Source: Streptomyces sp. ICC1 (GTDB taxonomy: Bacteria; Actinomycetota; Actinomycetes; Streptomycetales; Streptomycetaceae). From it: a stretch of DNA of 64,000 nt. Location: the NCBI RefSeq assembly GCF_003287935.1, contig NZ_CP030287.1:5163022-5227021 (forward strand). The letters run 5' to 3'. The position numbers and the translations under genes were made by a program. Within the stretch, counting starts at the first letter, position 1. Every line of letters starts with the position of its first letter. Positions 25,345 through 34,434 of the stretch are shown in pieces. The notes under the pieces were generated by a model, which was not told the origin of the DNA, did no database searches, and was given only the letters and a program-made list of their open reading frames with translations.

Positions 25345-26288
25345 TCGGTCAGCCAGACGGGGAGCGGGCGCATGGCCTCGCGCAGCGCGTCGGCGACGGC
25401 CCGGAACTCCTCCTGCCGGGCCGTTCCCGTGCGCATGGCCAGGGCGATCCTGCGCGAGGGCGCGGGCTCGGCGAAGTACCCGGTGGCCAGCTGTTCGTTG
25501 CGGGTGGTCTCCAGCCGGAGCGCGGTGCGCGGCAGCAGCGTGACGCCGAGCCCCCCGGCGACCAGTTGTACGAGGGTGGACAGCCCGGCCGCGGTGGTGG
25601 TGACGTCCGCCCCCGTGGTGCGCCCCGCGTCCCGGCAGATGTCGAGGGCCTGGTCGCGCAGGCAGTGGCCCTCGTCGAGGAGGAGCAGGTGCAGGCCGCG
25701 CAGCTCCCCGCGCGGGATGTCCCGACGCCCGGCGAGCGGGTGCTCGCGGGGTACGAGCAGCACGAAATCCTCGTCGAAGAGGGGCAGTTCGGTGACTCCC
25801 GGGACGCCGAGCGGCACGGCGAGCAGCAGCAGGTCGAGCCGGCCGCCGGCCAGCCCCTCCAGCAGCGAGGCCGTCTGCTCCTCGTGCACCTGGAGGTCGA
25901 GGCGGGGGTAGCGCCGGTGGAAGAGCCCGAGCACGGTCGGCAGCAGGTACGGGGCCACCGTGGGGATGACTCCGAGCCGCAGCACCCCGGTGAAGGGGGC
26001 GCGCACCGCCTCGGCCTCCTCCAGCAGCCCGCCCATGGCGTCGAGCACGGCCCGCGCGCGGACCGCGATCCGCTCACCCGCGGGCGAGAGCAGCACCTTG
26101 CGCGTGGTCCGCTCGATCAGCTGGACGCCGAGCGCCTCCTCCAGGGCCGAGACGGCTCCGGAGAGCGCGGGCTGGCTCATGCCGATGGCCGCGGCCGCGT
26201 CCCTGAAGTGCAGGTACTCGGAGACGGCGGCGAAGGCCCGCAGTTGCGCGAGCGTCGCCTGCTTCGCTCCCCTGTGACTCACAGCCAC
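25341..26288 (-). CDS. oxyR: OxyR, LysR-family peroxide sensor
   Basis: 315 residues from the GTG at 26288, which has GGAGGT 8 nt upstream; the frame also opens at 26339 but that start lacks a ribosome site. An N-terminal LysR winged helix (about 10-65, MSQPALSGAVSALEEALG) and a peroxide-sensing domain are present. C209 and C218 in GHCLRDQALDIC have the 9-residue spacing of E. coli OxyR C199/C208. It senses H2O2 by disulfide formation and activates the divergent ahpC-ahpD operon, as shown for the S. coelicolor homologues. Confidence 0.95.
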   Translation of the reverse strand: MAVSHRGAKQATLAQLRAFAAVSEYLHFRDAAAAIGMSQPALSGAVSALEEALGVQLIERTTRKVLLSPAGERIAVRARAVLDAMGGLLEEAEAVRAPFTGVLRLGVIPTVAPYLLPTVLGLFHRRYPRLDLQVHEEQTASLLEGLAGGRLDLLLLAVPLGVPGVTELPLFDEDFVLLVPREHPLAGRRDIPRGELRGLHLLLLDEGHCLRDQALDICRDAGRTTGADVTTTAAGLSTLVQLVAGGLGVTLLPRTALRLETTRNEQLATGYFAEPAPSRRIALAMRTGTARQEEFRAVADALREAMRPLPVWLTD

Positions 26289-26423
26289 TGATAGGCACCT
26301 CCGATCACTCATCACAAGAGTAGCTATTTCCGCAATCAATGCAGCTGTGTCAGCATGTGAGATCAGTCCAACCCCCTCGGAAAGCCCCCAAAAGGGTCAC
26401 TTTCCTTTCCGCAAGGAGAGCAC
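26289..26423. promoter_or_regulatory. oxyR-ahpC divergent promoter region
   Basis: 135-bp AT-richer gap holding both promoters and presumably the OxyR site. TGATAG near 26289-26294 and TAGCTATT near 26328 are candidate half-site elements, but I cannot define the operator. AAGGAGAG precedes the ahpC GTG. Confidence 0.6.
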
Positions 26424-26978
26424 GTGCTCACTGTCGGCGACCAGTTCCCCACCTACGACCTGACCGCTTGCGTCTCGCTCGAGGCCGGGGCTGAGTTCTC
26501 GCAGATCGACCACAAGACCTACGAGGGCAAGTGGAAGATCGTGTTCTCCTGGCCGCTCGACTTCACGTTCGTGTGCCCGACCGAGATCGCCGCGTTCGGC
26601 AAGCTGAACGAGGAGTTCGCCGACCGCGACGCCCAGATCCTCGGCTTCTCGCTCGACTCCGAGTACGTGCACCACGCCTGGCGCAAGGACCACGCCGACC
26701 TGCGCGACCTGCCCTTCCCGATGATGTCCGACATCAAGCGCGAGCTCTGCGCCGACCTCGGCATCCTCGGCTCGGACGGCCTCCCGATGCGCGCCGTCTT
26801 CATCGTGGACCCGAACAACGAGATCCAGTTCTCCATGGTGACCGCCGGTTCCGTGGGCCGTAACCCCAAGGAGGTCCTGCGGGTCCTCGACGCCCTGCAG
26901 ACCGACGAGCTGTGCCCCTGCAACTGGACCAAGGGCGACAGCACCATCGACGCCGGCGCGCTGCTGGCCGGTGAGTGA
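26424..26978 (+). CDS. ahpC: Alkyl hydroperoxide reductase AhpC (2-Cys peroxiredoxin)
   Basis: 184 residues. The peroxidatic cysteine C51 is in DFTFVCPTE, and the C-terminal cysteines C164 and C166 (LCPCNW) include the resolving residue. It reduces H2O2 and organic peroxides. In actinomycetes the electrons come through AhpD rather than AhpF, and ahpD is indeed the next gene, 3 nt away. GTG start with AAGGAGAG. OxyR encoded divergently is the activator. Confidence 0.97.
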   Translation: MLTVGDQFPTYDLTACVSLEAGAEFSQIDHKTYEGKWKIVFSWPLDFTFVCPTEIAAFGKLNEEFADRDAQILGFSLDSEYVHHAWRKDHADLRDLPFPMMSDIKRELCADLGILGSDGLPMRAVFIVDPNNEIQFSMVTAGSVGRNPKEVLRVLDALQTDELCPCNWTKGDSTIDAGALLAGE

Positions 26979-26981
26979 GCG

Positions 26982-27521
26982 ATGTCCCTCGACTCCCTGA
27001 AGTCCGCCATACCGGACTACGCCAAGGACCTGAAGCTGAACCTGGGTTCGGTCATCGGCAACCAGGACACGCTCTCGCAGCAGCAGCTGTGGGGCACGGT
27101 CCTGTCCTGCGCGATCGCCGCCCGCTCCCCGCGCGTCCTGCGTGAGCTGGAGCCGGAGGCGAAGGCCGCGCTGTCGCCGGAGGCGTACACCGCGGCCAAG
27201 GCCGCCGCCGCGATCATGGCGATGAACAACGTCTTCTACCGCACGCGCCACCTGCTCTCCGACCCGGAGTACGGCACGCTGCGCGCGGGCCTGCGGATGA
27301 ACGTCATCGGCAACCCCGGCGTGGAGAAGGTCGACTTCGAGCTGTGGTCGCTCGCCGTCTCCGCGGTCAACGGCTGCGGCCAGTGCCTGGACTCGCACGA
27401 GCAGGTCCTGCGCAAGGCCGGCGTCGACCGCGAGACGGTCCAGGAGGCCTTCAAGATCGCCTCGGTGATCCAGGCCGTGGCCGTCACCCTCGACTCCGAA
27501 GCGGTCCTCGCGGGCGAGTGA
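26982..27521 (+). CDS. ahpD: AhpD alkylhydroperoxidase-like disulfide reductase
   Basis: 179 residues of the CMD/AhpD fold. The redox motif is C132-G-Q-C135 with H139 ([11 protein letters not shown]), matching C130/C133/H137 of mycobacterial AhpD. It reduces oxidised AhpC. The gene begins 3 nt after ahpC and is followed by a strong terminator, so ahpC-ahpD is a closed operon. Confidence 0.96.
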   Translation: MSLDSLKSAIPDYAKDLKLNLGSVIGNQDTLSQQQLWGTVLSCAIAARSPRVLRELEPEAKAALSPEAYTAAKAAAAIMAMNNVFYRTRHLLSDPEYGTLRAGLRMNVIGNPGVEKVDFELWSLAVSAVNGCGQCLDSHEQVLRKAGVDRETVQEAFKIASVIQAVAVTLDSEAVLAGE

Positions 27522-27538
27522 CACCCCCGTACGGAAAC

Positions 27539-27576
27539 GGAGGGGCCCCGCGACTCCGGTCGCGGGGCCCCTCCGC
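27539..27576 (+). terminator. Terminator of ahpC-ahpD
   Basis: Perfect 16-bp stem (27539-27554 with 27561-27576) with a 6-nt loop. Confidence 0.9.
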
Positions 27577-27612
27577 CCGTCTGGACGGGCCCCGCACCCG
27601 CACCCTCGCCCG

Positions 27613-27648
27613 CGCTGCCGCTGCCGCTACCGCTACCGCTACCGCTAC
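27613..27648. repeat. Hexamer repeat at a gene 3' end giving four in-frame stops
   Basis: Six hexamers: CGCTGC twice, then CGCTAC four times. On the minus strand the CGCTAC units each supply an in-frame TAG, so the preceding gene ends in four successive stop codons. Confidence 0.85.
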
Positions 27649-28352
27649 CGCCGCAGCTTCGCCATCAGCGCCCGCACGTCCTCGATCATCGCCGCGTGGA
27701 CCGCGTCCTCGTCGACGCCCGCGCCGGTGTCTCGGGGCTCGCCCGGGGCCGCCCGGTACCACTCCACGGTGATCGTGAAGACCGCCGCCCCGTCGAGCAC
27801 CATGAGCCGCTCGCCGCCGCTCCCGTAGAAGCGGTCGAGCACCGCCCGGTCGCCGAGGCCCGCCACCTCGCGGCGCTCCGCCAGGTCCAGCCGGGTCCCC
27901 GGATCCATCGCCGGGCCGGTGGCGAACTCCTCCCCGGGGCCGCCCTTCTTGTGCAGCTCGACCAGCACCTGGGCCCCGTACATGACGGACCCTTCCTCGT
28001 AGCGCATGTCGGCCCCGCAGTACGCCCAGTCCCGCGCGGGGTGCGCGCCCTCACTGCTCTGGAATCCCTCGAAGCCCTGGCCCACGGCCTGGCCGAGCAC
28101 CTCGAAGCGGGTCTCCTTGCACAGGTCCGCGGAGTGCCGGTAGCCGATGCGCGGTGCACCCGCGAGGCCGTCCTGCGCGGCGAGCGCGCCCGCCCACACC
28201 GCCGAGACCGCCACCGCCCCGCCCAGCGCCCACCGCCACGGTGTGCGCGGGCCCCGCGCCCGCTCGCGCGGACCCTCCGACTCCGGGACCGCGCCGCCCG
28301 GCCGCCCCGCGGTCTCCCAGTCCCCCTCGACCATCTCCGGCTCGCCGATCAT
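27645..28352 (-). CDS. Membrane-anchored extracytoplasmic protein, paralogue A
   Basis: 235 residues with no family I recognise. A hydrophilic, Pro/Glu/Arg-rich cytoplasmic part (about 1-38) precedes one membrane helix (WRWALGGAVAVSAVWAGALAA) and an extracytoplasmic domain with two cysteines (DLCKE, AYCGAD). The C-terminal part has LMVLDGAAVFTITVEWY and ends with DVRALMAKLRR. The next gene encodes a paralogue with the same layout, so this is a tandem duplication. Start at the ATG 28352 is tentative. Confidence 0.7.
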   Translation of the reverse strand: MIGEPEMVEGDWETAGRPGGAVPESEGPRERARGPRTPWRWALGGAVAVSAVWAGALAAQDGLAGAPRIGYRHSADLCKETRFEVLGQAVGQGFEGFQSSEGAHPARDWAYCGADMRYEEGSVMYGAQVLVELHKKGGPGEEFATGPAMDPGTRLDLAERREVAGLGDRAVLDRFYGSGGERLMVLDGAAVFTITVEWYRAAPGEPRDTGAGVDEDAVHAAMIEDVRALMAKLRR

Positions 28353-28367
28353 CTCCCCGCCCCCCGA

Positions 28368-29108
28368 CTAGCCGCGCAACACCTTCATCAGCGTGTGCAT
28401 GTCGTCGATCATCGCAGCCTGGAGCGCGTCGGTGTCGGGCTTCGGCGGCTCCGGCAGGGGCCCTTCGCCCTCGACCACCCGGCCGTCGTCCCCGGTGTCC
28501 GTCCACACCGAGACGTCCATGGTGAACACCGCGCCCCCGTCGAGCACGGTCAGCCGCCACCACTTGCCGTACTCCGCCTCCGTGATCAGGGCCCGCTCGC
28601 CGAGCCCCGGCACCGAGCGGGGGTCCGACCGGACCGTCCCGATCCAGCCGATCCCCCCGGGATCCGCGCCGAACTCCGGGGCGGGGTCGGTCAGCTTGTG
28701 CAGCGTCACCGAGACCTGGACCTCGTACGCGAGCGAGGGCGCGGCCGGGGGTTCCTGCGAGCCGCCGCGCGGTGTGCTCAGCATGCAGAGCGCCTGGTCC
28801 ACGCCCGGGTGCTCCCAGAGCCTCGGGGTGTACTCCCATCCGGCGGTCTCGGCCAGCCGGGCCAGTGCGGGCAGCTTCGCCTCGTCGCACAGGCTCATCG
28901 GCAGCGCGTACCGCAGCGGCGGCCGGCCGTCCTGCGGGGCCACGGCCCCCCAGGCTCCCGCCCACAGCGCGGAGGCGAGCAGGGCCCCGCCCAGCGCCCA
29001 CCGCCAGGGCCGGCGGAGCGGGCCCGGGCCCTCCTCGTAGGCCTCGGGCAGCCCGGGGGGCTCCGGCGAACCGGAGCTCCCGCCGTCGAACTCAGGCTCG
29101 GTTATCAC
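28368..29108 (-). CDS. Membrane-anchored extracytoplasmic protein, paralogue B
   Basis: 246 residues, same architecture as the gene 16 nt downstream: acidic cytoplasmic start, membrane helix (WRWALGGALLASALWAGAWG), two cysteines (SLCDE, ALCMLS), LTVLDGGAVFTMDVSVW, and a C-terminus DMHTLMKVLRG. The shared landmarks outnumber the differences, but overall identity is modest, so the duplication is old. GTG start with GGGGGAG upstream, overlapping the permease gene by 17 nt. Possibly senses or binds an envelope component; no direct evidence. Confidence 0.7.
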   Translation of the reverse strand: MITEPEFDGGSSGSPEPPGLPEAYEEGPGPLRRPWRWALGGALLASALWAGAWGAVAPQDGRPPLRYALPMSLCDEAKLPALARLAETAGWEYTPRLWEHPGVDQALCMLSTPRGGSQEPPAAPSLAYEVQVSVTLHKLTDPAPEFGADPGGIGWIGTVRSDPRSVPGLGERALITEAEYGKWWRLTVLDGGAVFTMDVSVWTDTGDDGRVVEGEGPLPEPPKPDTDALQAAMIDDMHTLMKVLRG

Positions 29109-30537
29109 CTGTTCGCGTCTCCCCCATGTCGGAAGGAACCGGGCTGCCCAGGGCCGTCGCCCCGTGCGGCGCGGGGCCGACCGGGGCGATCCCGTGGTGG
29201 AACTGCTCGCGGGAGTAGGCCCGCAGGTAGCCGACCACCGTGTTGGTGACGGCGACCAGCGGGACGGCGACCACCGCTCCGCCGATGCCCGCGATCAGGC
29301 CGCCGGCCGCCACCGACAGCACCACCGCGAGCGGGTGGACGCGTACCGCCCGGCCCAGGATGAAGGGCTGGAGGACGTGCCCCTCGATCTGCTGCACCGC
29401 CAGGACCACCAGCAGCACCATCAGCCCGATGAACGGCCCCTGGGTGACCAGCGCCACGACCACGGCGAGGGCGCCGGAGATCACCGCGCCGACGAGGGGG
29501 ATGAAGGCGAACAGGAAGATGAAGACGGCGAGCGGCACGGCCATCGTGACGTCGAGGAAGTACAGCCCGAGGCCGATGAAGATGGCGTCGATCAGCGCGA
29601 CGAGGACCGTGCCGCGCACGTACGCGGTCAGCGTGCGCCAGGCGCGCGGACCGGCGCCGGCGACGCCGGGGCGGGCGGCCGCGGGGAGCAGGCCCAGGGA
29701 CCAGGTCCAGATGCGCTTGCCGTCGTAGAGCAGGAAGAGCGTGGAGAACATCGCGAGGAGCATGCCCGTCAGCACTTCGACGAGGACCGTCACGCCCTGC
29801 AGGCCGGCGGAGGTGATCTGCTCGGTGTTGGTGCCGATGGTCTCGCTGAGGTTCTTCGCGATGTCGTTGATCTGCTTCTCGGTCACGTGGAACGGACTGT
29901 CCAGTGCCGCGAGTTTGAGCTCGTTGATGCCGTCGCGGAGCCGGTCGGAGAGCTGGTCTAGGTTGTCCATGACCTGCCAGACCACGAACCACCCGACGAG
30001 CCCGATGACCACGAAGCCGAGGATCGCGGTGCCGGCGGTGGCCAGCCCGCGCGGCATGCCGAGGCGGCGCAGTCGGACCACGAAGGGCTGGAGCATGGCC
30101 GTGACCAGGAGGGCGGCGGCGAAGGCGAGGACGACCAGGCGGACTTCGCTGATCACCCTCATCAGGATCCAGACCATCCCGGCGAGGAGCAGCAGCCGCC
30201 AGCTCGCCTCGGCGGCCACGCGCAGGCCCCACGGGATGACGTCGACCGGTTCGGGGCGGACCGGGGCGGAGTGGGCCGCGGCGGGGGCCTGCGCGTGCCC
30301 GCCGCCCGTGGGCTCGGACGCGCCGGGCGCGGAGGCCGCGGCGCCGGGGACTCCGGGCCCCTCGGCGGCCGTGGAGCCCGCGGCCGCGGTGGTCGCGCGG
30401 CCCGCGGGGCGGGCCGGCAGGTCACCGAGGTTCCCGGAGGTCTCGGCCTCGACTTCGGCGCGGCGCTCCGCGAGTCGCGCCTCCACGCGGCTCAGCCTGT
30501 TCCCGAGCCGGCCGATCCATCCTGCCGTCTTCGCCAT
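29092..30537 (-). CDS. AI-2E family (UPF0118) membrane transporter
   Basis: 481 residues from the ATG at 30537 (GGAAGG upstream); the longer frame to 30669 has no support. A coiled, charged N-terminus (GRLGNRLSRVEARLAERRAE) and a Pro/Ala/Gly-rich linker precede eight or so hydrophobic segments. The GAVISGALAVVVALVTQG region and VQQIEGHVLQPFILGRAV are family signatures. Members export AI-2, or act as Na+/H+ antiporters, or have unknown substrates; the name does not establish function. The gene overlaps paralogue B, linking all three in one transcript. Confidence 0.88.
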   Translation of the reverse strand: MAKTAGWIGRLGNRLSRVEARLAERRAEVEAETSGNLGDLPARPAGRATTAAAGSTAAEGPGVPGAAASAPGASEPTGGGHAQAPAAAHSAPVRPEPVDVIPWGLRVAAEASWRLLLLAGMVWILMRVISEVRLVVLAFAAALLVTAMLQPFVVRLRRLGMPRGLATAGTAILGFVVIGLVGWFVVWQVMDNLDQLSDRLRDGINELKLAALDSPFHVTEKQINDIAKNLSETIGTNTEQITSAGLQGVTVLVEVLTGMLLAMFSTLFLLYDGKRIWTWSLGLLPAAARPGVAGAGPRAWRTLTAYVRGTVLVALIDAIFIGLGLYFLDVTMAVPLAVFIFLFAFIPLVGAVISGALAVVVALVTQGPFIGLMVLLVVLAVQQIEGHVLQPFILGRAVRVHPLAVVLSVAAGGLIAGIGGAVVAVPLVAVTNTVVGYLRAYSREQFHHGIAPVGPAPHGATALGSPVPSDMGETRTGDNRA

Positions 30538-30603
30538 GTCGTTCCCTTCCCCCCGCTCCGCACCGCACCGCATACCCGGACACACCTCGAAAGACCGTAC
30601 ACG

Positions 30604-30642
30604 CGCGGAGCCCCGCACCGTAGGACGGTGCGGGGCTCCGCG
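30604..30642 (-). terminator. Terminator after the transglycosylase-like gene
   Basis: Perfect 17-bp stem (30604-30620 with 30626-30642) with a 5-nt loop. Confidence 0.88.
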
Positions 30643-30676
30643 GGGTTGAGGCGCGGGTGCGCCTCGCATGCCGTGA

Positions 30677-31375
30677 CTAGTACCAGCCGTTGGCCTGGTG
30701 GAAGTTCCAGGCTCCGCACGGGCTGCCGTAGCGGACGTTCATGTAGTTCAGACCCCACTCGATCTGGGTGGCGGGGTTGGTGCGCCAGTCGGCGCCGGCC
30801 GAGGCCATCTTCGAACCGGGCAGGGCCTGGACGAGGCCGTAGGCGCCCGAGGACTTGTTCACGGCCAGGTAGTTCCAGGTCGATTCCTGGTTGATGATCT
30901 TGGAGAAGCACTGGAACTGCCCCGCCGGGACCATCTGCTGGGCGATGGCCTTGACCTGGGCGACCGTGTAGGAGCTCTGGGGCGCGAAGTCGGCCCCGTC
31001 GCGGGAGGCGGAACGGCTGGCAGCCTGGTCCTTCTCGTCGCGCTCCTTCTTCGCCTTCTCGTCGGCGGCCTTCTGCGCGTCGGCCTTCTTCGCCTTGGCG
31101 TCCTGGGCGGCCTGGACGCGGGCGGACTCCTCCGCCGAGCGCTTGGCGTCGGCGTCGGCGGCGTGGGCGATGGCGTCGGCCTGCTGCGTCAGGGACGCGT
31201 TCTGGACCTGAGCCTGGTCGCCGACCGGGATGTCAGTGAGGAGAGTCGTCCCGGACGCGGTCGTCTCGAGATCGTTCGAGGCGGGGTCGCCGGTGGCAAC
31301 GCCCACGACTGCGCCGACGGTGGTGACCGCCGTGGCCGAAGCCACAGCGAATCCCCGAACCGAGATCCGGCTCAC
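30677..31375 (-). CDS. Secreted SLT-type lytic transglycosylase-like protein
   Basis: 232 residues from the GTG at 31375, which has GGAAGGA 6 nt upstream and puts the signal peptide first (VSRISVRGFAVASATAVTTV). A long charged helix rich in Ala, Lys, Asp and Glu (about 75-135) follows, probably a coiled coil. The C-terminal domain holds the catalytic Glu in KIINQESTWN, YGLVQALPGSKM and two cysteines. It should cleave or bind peptidoglycan in the cell wall. A frame opening at 31459 would bury the signal peptide. Confidence 0.88.
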   Translation of the reverse strand: MSRISVRGFAVASATAVTTVGAVVGVATGDPASNDLETTASGTTLLTDIPVGDQAQVQNASLTQQADAIAHAADADAKRSAEESARVQAAQDAKAKKADAQKAADEKAKKERDEKDQAASRSASRDGADFAPQSSYTVAQVKAIAQQMVPAGQFQCFSKIINQESTWNYLAVNKSSGAYGLVQALPGSKMASAGADWRTNPATQIEWGLNYMNVRYGSPCGAWNFHQANGWY

Positions 31376-31789
31376 ACGGTGTCCTTCCAGCAGCGTCCGC
31401 AGTGACCGGGCGGGCGCAAGAGTGCCCCTCGACACTGGCCTCCATGATGGTTCGGTCACTGGAGACGCGGGCCCGTGGGCGACTCCCTCGCGGGAGTGCC
31501 TCGTGTTGCTCCGGGCGGCATACGGCGATCAGTTGTGGAGTTAGTGGTGCTGCGCGCATCTCACGGGAGATACAGGTGTGCCGTATGCGGGGCCTGACGG
31601 AAAACAGACTCTGCCGGACCTCGACGCCGCAGGGCAATTCTCCGTTGCGTGGGAAAGGTCACACCAGGCACGTCACCGTTGTTTTCGCCAAAGCCCTGTG
31701 CACGAAGGCGCCGCCCGGCTAGGCTCCTGGGCCTTTGCCGGGCGGCGCCAACTCGCCTTCCCGCTATGGGGTTTTTACCCTTTTTCGAA
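31376..31789. other. Intergenic region: phoH terminator and transglycosylase promoter
   Basis: 414 bp without a gene. It holds the phoH-type gene terminator (31707-31749), a small ACTCCC/GGGAGT hairpin near 31482-31497 and an AGTGACCG/CGGTCACT pair (31401-31408 with 31453-31460). I looked for a c-di-AMP riboswitch, common before Streptomyces wall hydrolases, and did not find its conserved core. Confidence 0.6.
31707..31749 (-). terminator. Terminator after the PIN-PhoH gene
   Basis: Perfect 13-bp stem (31707-31719 with 31737-31749) and a 17-nt loop, about 40 nt past the stop. Confidence 0.75.
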
Positions 31790-33106
31790 CTACAGGGTCT
31801 CCAGCATCTCGGTGACGAGCGCGGCGATCGGGGAGCGCTCCGAGCGGGTGAGCGTGACGTGCGCGAAGAGCGGATGCCCCTTCAGCTTCTCGACCACGGC
31901 GACGACTCCGTCGTAGCGGCCGACCCGCAGGTTGTCCCGCTGGGCCACGTCATGGGTCAGAACGACCCGCGAATTGGCCCCGATCCGGGACAGAACGGTC
32001 AGCAGGACATTGCGCTCCAGCGACTGCGCCTCGTCCACGATCACGAAGGCGTCGTGCAGCGAACGGCCCCGGATGTGCGTGAGCGGCAGGACTTCCAGCA
32101 TCCCGCGGTTCAGCACCTCCTCGATGACCGCGCGCCCGGCGACCGCCGAGAGGGTGTCGAAGACGGCCTGCGCCCACGGGCTCATCTTCTCGGAGGCGTC
32201 CCCGGGCAGGTAGCCGAGGTCCTGGCCGCCGACCGCGTACAGCGGCCGGAAGACCATCACCTTCTGATGCTGCCTCCGCTCCAGGACGGCCTCCAGGCCC
32301 GCGCACAGCGCCAGCGCCGATTTTCCGGTGCCGGCCCGGCCGCCCATCGAGATGATCCCGATCTCCGGATCGAGCAGGAGGTCGAGCGCGATCCGCTGCT
32401 CGGCGCTGCGGCCGTGCAGTCCGAAGGCCTCCCGGTCGCCCTTGACGAGCCGTACGTTCCCGTCGGCGGCGACCCGGCCCAGCGCCTTGCCACGCTCGGA
32501 CTGGATGACCAGCCCGGTGTGCACGGGCAGTTCCGCCGCCTCCGGTACGTAGAGGCGCTCCTCGGAGTAGAGGAGGTCGACCTGCTCCCCGGAGAGCGCC
32601 AGCTCGCTCATGCCGGTCCAGCCGGCATCGGTGATGGCGAGCTCCGCGCGGTACTCCTCGGCCATCAGCCCCACGGAGGAGGCCTTGATGCGCAGCGGGA
32701 GGTCCTTCGAGACGACCGTGACGTCGTATCCCTCGGCCTGCAGATTGCGGGCGACCGCGAGGATCCGCGAATCGTTGTCCCCCAGTCGGAAGCCGGCGGG
32801 AAGGACGCTCTGGTCGGAGTGGTTGAGCTCGACACGCAGGGTGCCGCCCAGATCGCCCAGCGGGATGGGTGCGTCGAGGCGTCCGTAGCGAACCCGGAAG
32901 TCGTCGAGCAGGCGCAGGGCCTGACGGGCGAAGTAGCCGAGTTCGGGATGGTGCCTCTTTGCCTCCAGCTCGGTGATCACCACGATCGGGAGCACGACCT
33001 CGTGCTCGTCGAAGCGGGTGATCGCGTTGGGGTCTGCCAGCAGGACGCTGGTGTCGAGGACGTAGGTCCGCCTGTCGGGCAGGCGGCTCTTTGTGCTGGT
33101 CACCAC
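31790..33106 (-). CDS. PhoH2-type PIN-domain RNase / RNA helicase
   Basis: 438 residues from the GTG at 33106. An N-terminal PIN domain (about 13-140) has the acidic metal-binding residues in [15 protein letters not shown] and GDNDSRIL. A PhoH ATPase domain follows, with Walker A GRAGTGKS (256-263) and Walker B VIVDEAQS. The PIN-PhoH fusion is the PhoH2 architecture, studied in mycobacteria as a sequence-dependent RNA helicase/RNase. RNA processing in the cytoplasm is therefore the expected role. The frame upstream to 33421 lacks coding character. Confidence 0.92.
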   Translation of the reverse strand: MVTSTKSRLPDRRTYVLDTSVLLADPNAITRFDEHEVVLPIVVITELEAKRHHPELGYFARQALRLLDDFRVRYGRLDAPIPLGDLGGTLRVELNHSDQSVLPAGFRLGDNDSRILAVARNLQAEGYDVTVVSKDLPLRIKASSVGLMAEEYRAELAITDAGWTGMSELALSGEQVDLLYSEERLYVPEAAELPVHTGLVIQSERGKALGRVAADGNVRLVKGDREAFGLHGRSAEQRIALDLLLDPEIGIISMGGRAGTGKSALALCAGLEAVLERRQHQKVMVFRPLYAVGGQDLGYLPGDASEKMSPWAQAVFDTLSAVAGRAVIEEVLNRGMLEVLPLTHIRGRSLHDAFVIVDEAQSLERNVLLTVLSRIGANSRVVLTHDVAQRDNLRVGRYDGVVAVVEKLKGHPLFAHVTLTRSERSPIAALVTEMLETL

Positions 33107-33532
33107 GGAAGGACGTACCCCCTCGGAAGAGGTCGGGCCATGAAGACCGGACCGGTCATCGGCACCCATGCGCGGGCCGACTCCCGGCCCTCCACTCCGT
33201 CCGTGCGAACCGCACGCTCGTCCTGGTGCAAAGGGCCTCCCGGGCGGACGACCCCATGCCGTCCGCTGAGACTCGACACCCGTGGATCGGGCATCGACCT
33301 GCAAGGGGTATTCCCCGATTGGGACCGGCCATGCCATGGCATATGACGGACGCTCGGTGAATCCCTGGTGAAGGCCTTGCGCGCAGGGGCCCCGAAGCGG
33401 CGCAGCGGCGTACGGGAGCACGGGGACGGCGCGCCGCGGACGGGTCCGGGCGCGCCGTGAGGTGCCGAGGGGGTATCAGAGATTCGCAGGTCAGGTGCCG
33501 TACGACGGCGTGCCCGGGACCCGCGGGAGGGC
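33107..33532. other. Gene-free region upstream of the PIN-PhoH gene
   Basis: 426 bp between the prenyltransferase stop and the phoH-type start. Presumably holds the phoH promoter. I see a TGCCATGGCA palindrome near 33335 but no terminator, RNA gene or convincing promoter. Confidence 0.5.
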
Positions 33533-34306
33533 TCAGGAGCCGTAGCGCCGGTGGCGGGCCGCGTAGTCGCGCAGGGCCCGCAGGAAATCGACCTTGCGGA
33601 AGGCGGGCCAGAAGACTTCGCAGAAGTAGTACTCGGAGTGCGCGCTCTGCCACAGCATGAATCCGGACAGCCGCTGCTCGCCGCTGGTGCGGATCACGAG
33701 GTCCGGGTCGGGCTGGCCGCGCGTGTAGAGGTGCTCGGCGATGTGGTCGATGTCGAGGATCTCGGCGAGCTCCTCGAAGGAGGTGCCCTTGGTGGCGTGC
33801 TCCAGCAGGAGCGAGCGGACGGCGTCCGCGATCTCCTGGCGGCCGCCGTAGCCGACGGCGACGTTGACGAGTATCCCGTCGACTCCGCGGGTGGCCTCCT
33901 CGGCCTCCTTCAGGACGTTCTGCGTCCCGGCGGGCAGGATGTCGAGGTTGCCCACGTGGTGGACCCGCCAGCGGCCGTCGGCGGCGAGGCCGCGGACCGT
34001 GTTCTCGATGATGTTGAGCAGCGGGCGGAGCTCGACCTCGGGCCGGTCCAGGTTGTCCGTGGAGAGCATCCACAGGGTGACGACCTCGACGTCCGTCTCG
34101 GTGCACCAGCCCAGCATCTCGGAGATCTTGTCGGCCCCGGCCTGGTGGCCCTGTTCCGTGGTGCCCCCGGACGCCTTCGCCCAGCGGCGGTTCCCGTCCA
34201 GAATGACGCCGATGTGCTTGGGCGTCTCGTCATGGTCGATGCGGCCTTCCACCCGGCGTGCGTAGAGCCTGTACACAGGACGGCGTACCAGGTCGCGCAG
34301 CTTCAC
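33533..34306 (-). CDS. Cis-prenyltransferase (UppS family, short-chain-like)
   Basis: 257 residues. The catalytic D37-G-N-R sequence (GVILDGNRRWA) and the C-terminal RTSGEQRLSGFMLWQ are hallmarks of cis-prenyltransferases, which condense IPP onto an allylic diphosphate. The N-terminal helix (VYRLYARRVEGRI) and overall features recall the Z-farnesyl diphosphate synthase branch (mycobacterial Rv1086), so the product may be shorter than undecaprenyl diphosphate. Chain length cannot be assigned by eye. GTG start with CTGGAAG upstream, divergent from the aldo-keto reductase gene. Confidence 0.9.
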   Translation of the reverse strand: MKLRDLVRRPVYRLYARRVEGRIDHDETPKHIGVILDGNRRWAKASGGTTEQGHQAGADKISEMLGWCTETDVEVVTLWMLSTDNLDRPEVELRPLLNIIENTVRGLAADGRWRVHHVGNLDILPAGTQNVLKEAEEATRGVDGILVNVAVGYGGRQEIADAVRSLLLEHATKGTSFEELAEILDIDHIAEHLYTRGQPDPDLVIRTSGEQRLSGFMLWQSAHSEYYFCEVFWPAFRKVDFLRALRDYAARHRRYGS

Positions 34307-34434
34307 GATCTTCCAGCCCCTCCGAGCGATTCCCCCGATGCGGAATGCGGTCCCCCCAGGTCCGCCACATTACTGCGCGGCGGGATCCGGTACCCAACTC
34401 GGTCCTGTCACAAGTCCGTGATAGGGAGGACAAC

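Noticed and set aside
31376..31789. c-di-AMP (ydaO-type) riboswitch before the transglycosylase-like gene
   Set aside because: Expected from other Streptomyces wall hydrolase genes, but the conserved core elements are not visible on the minus strand.
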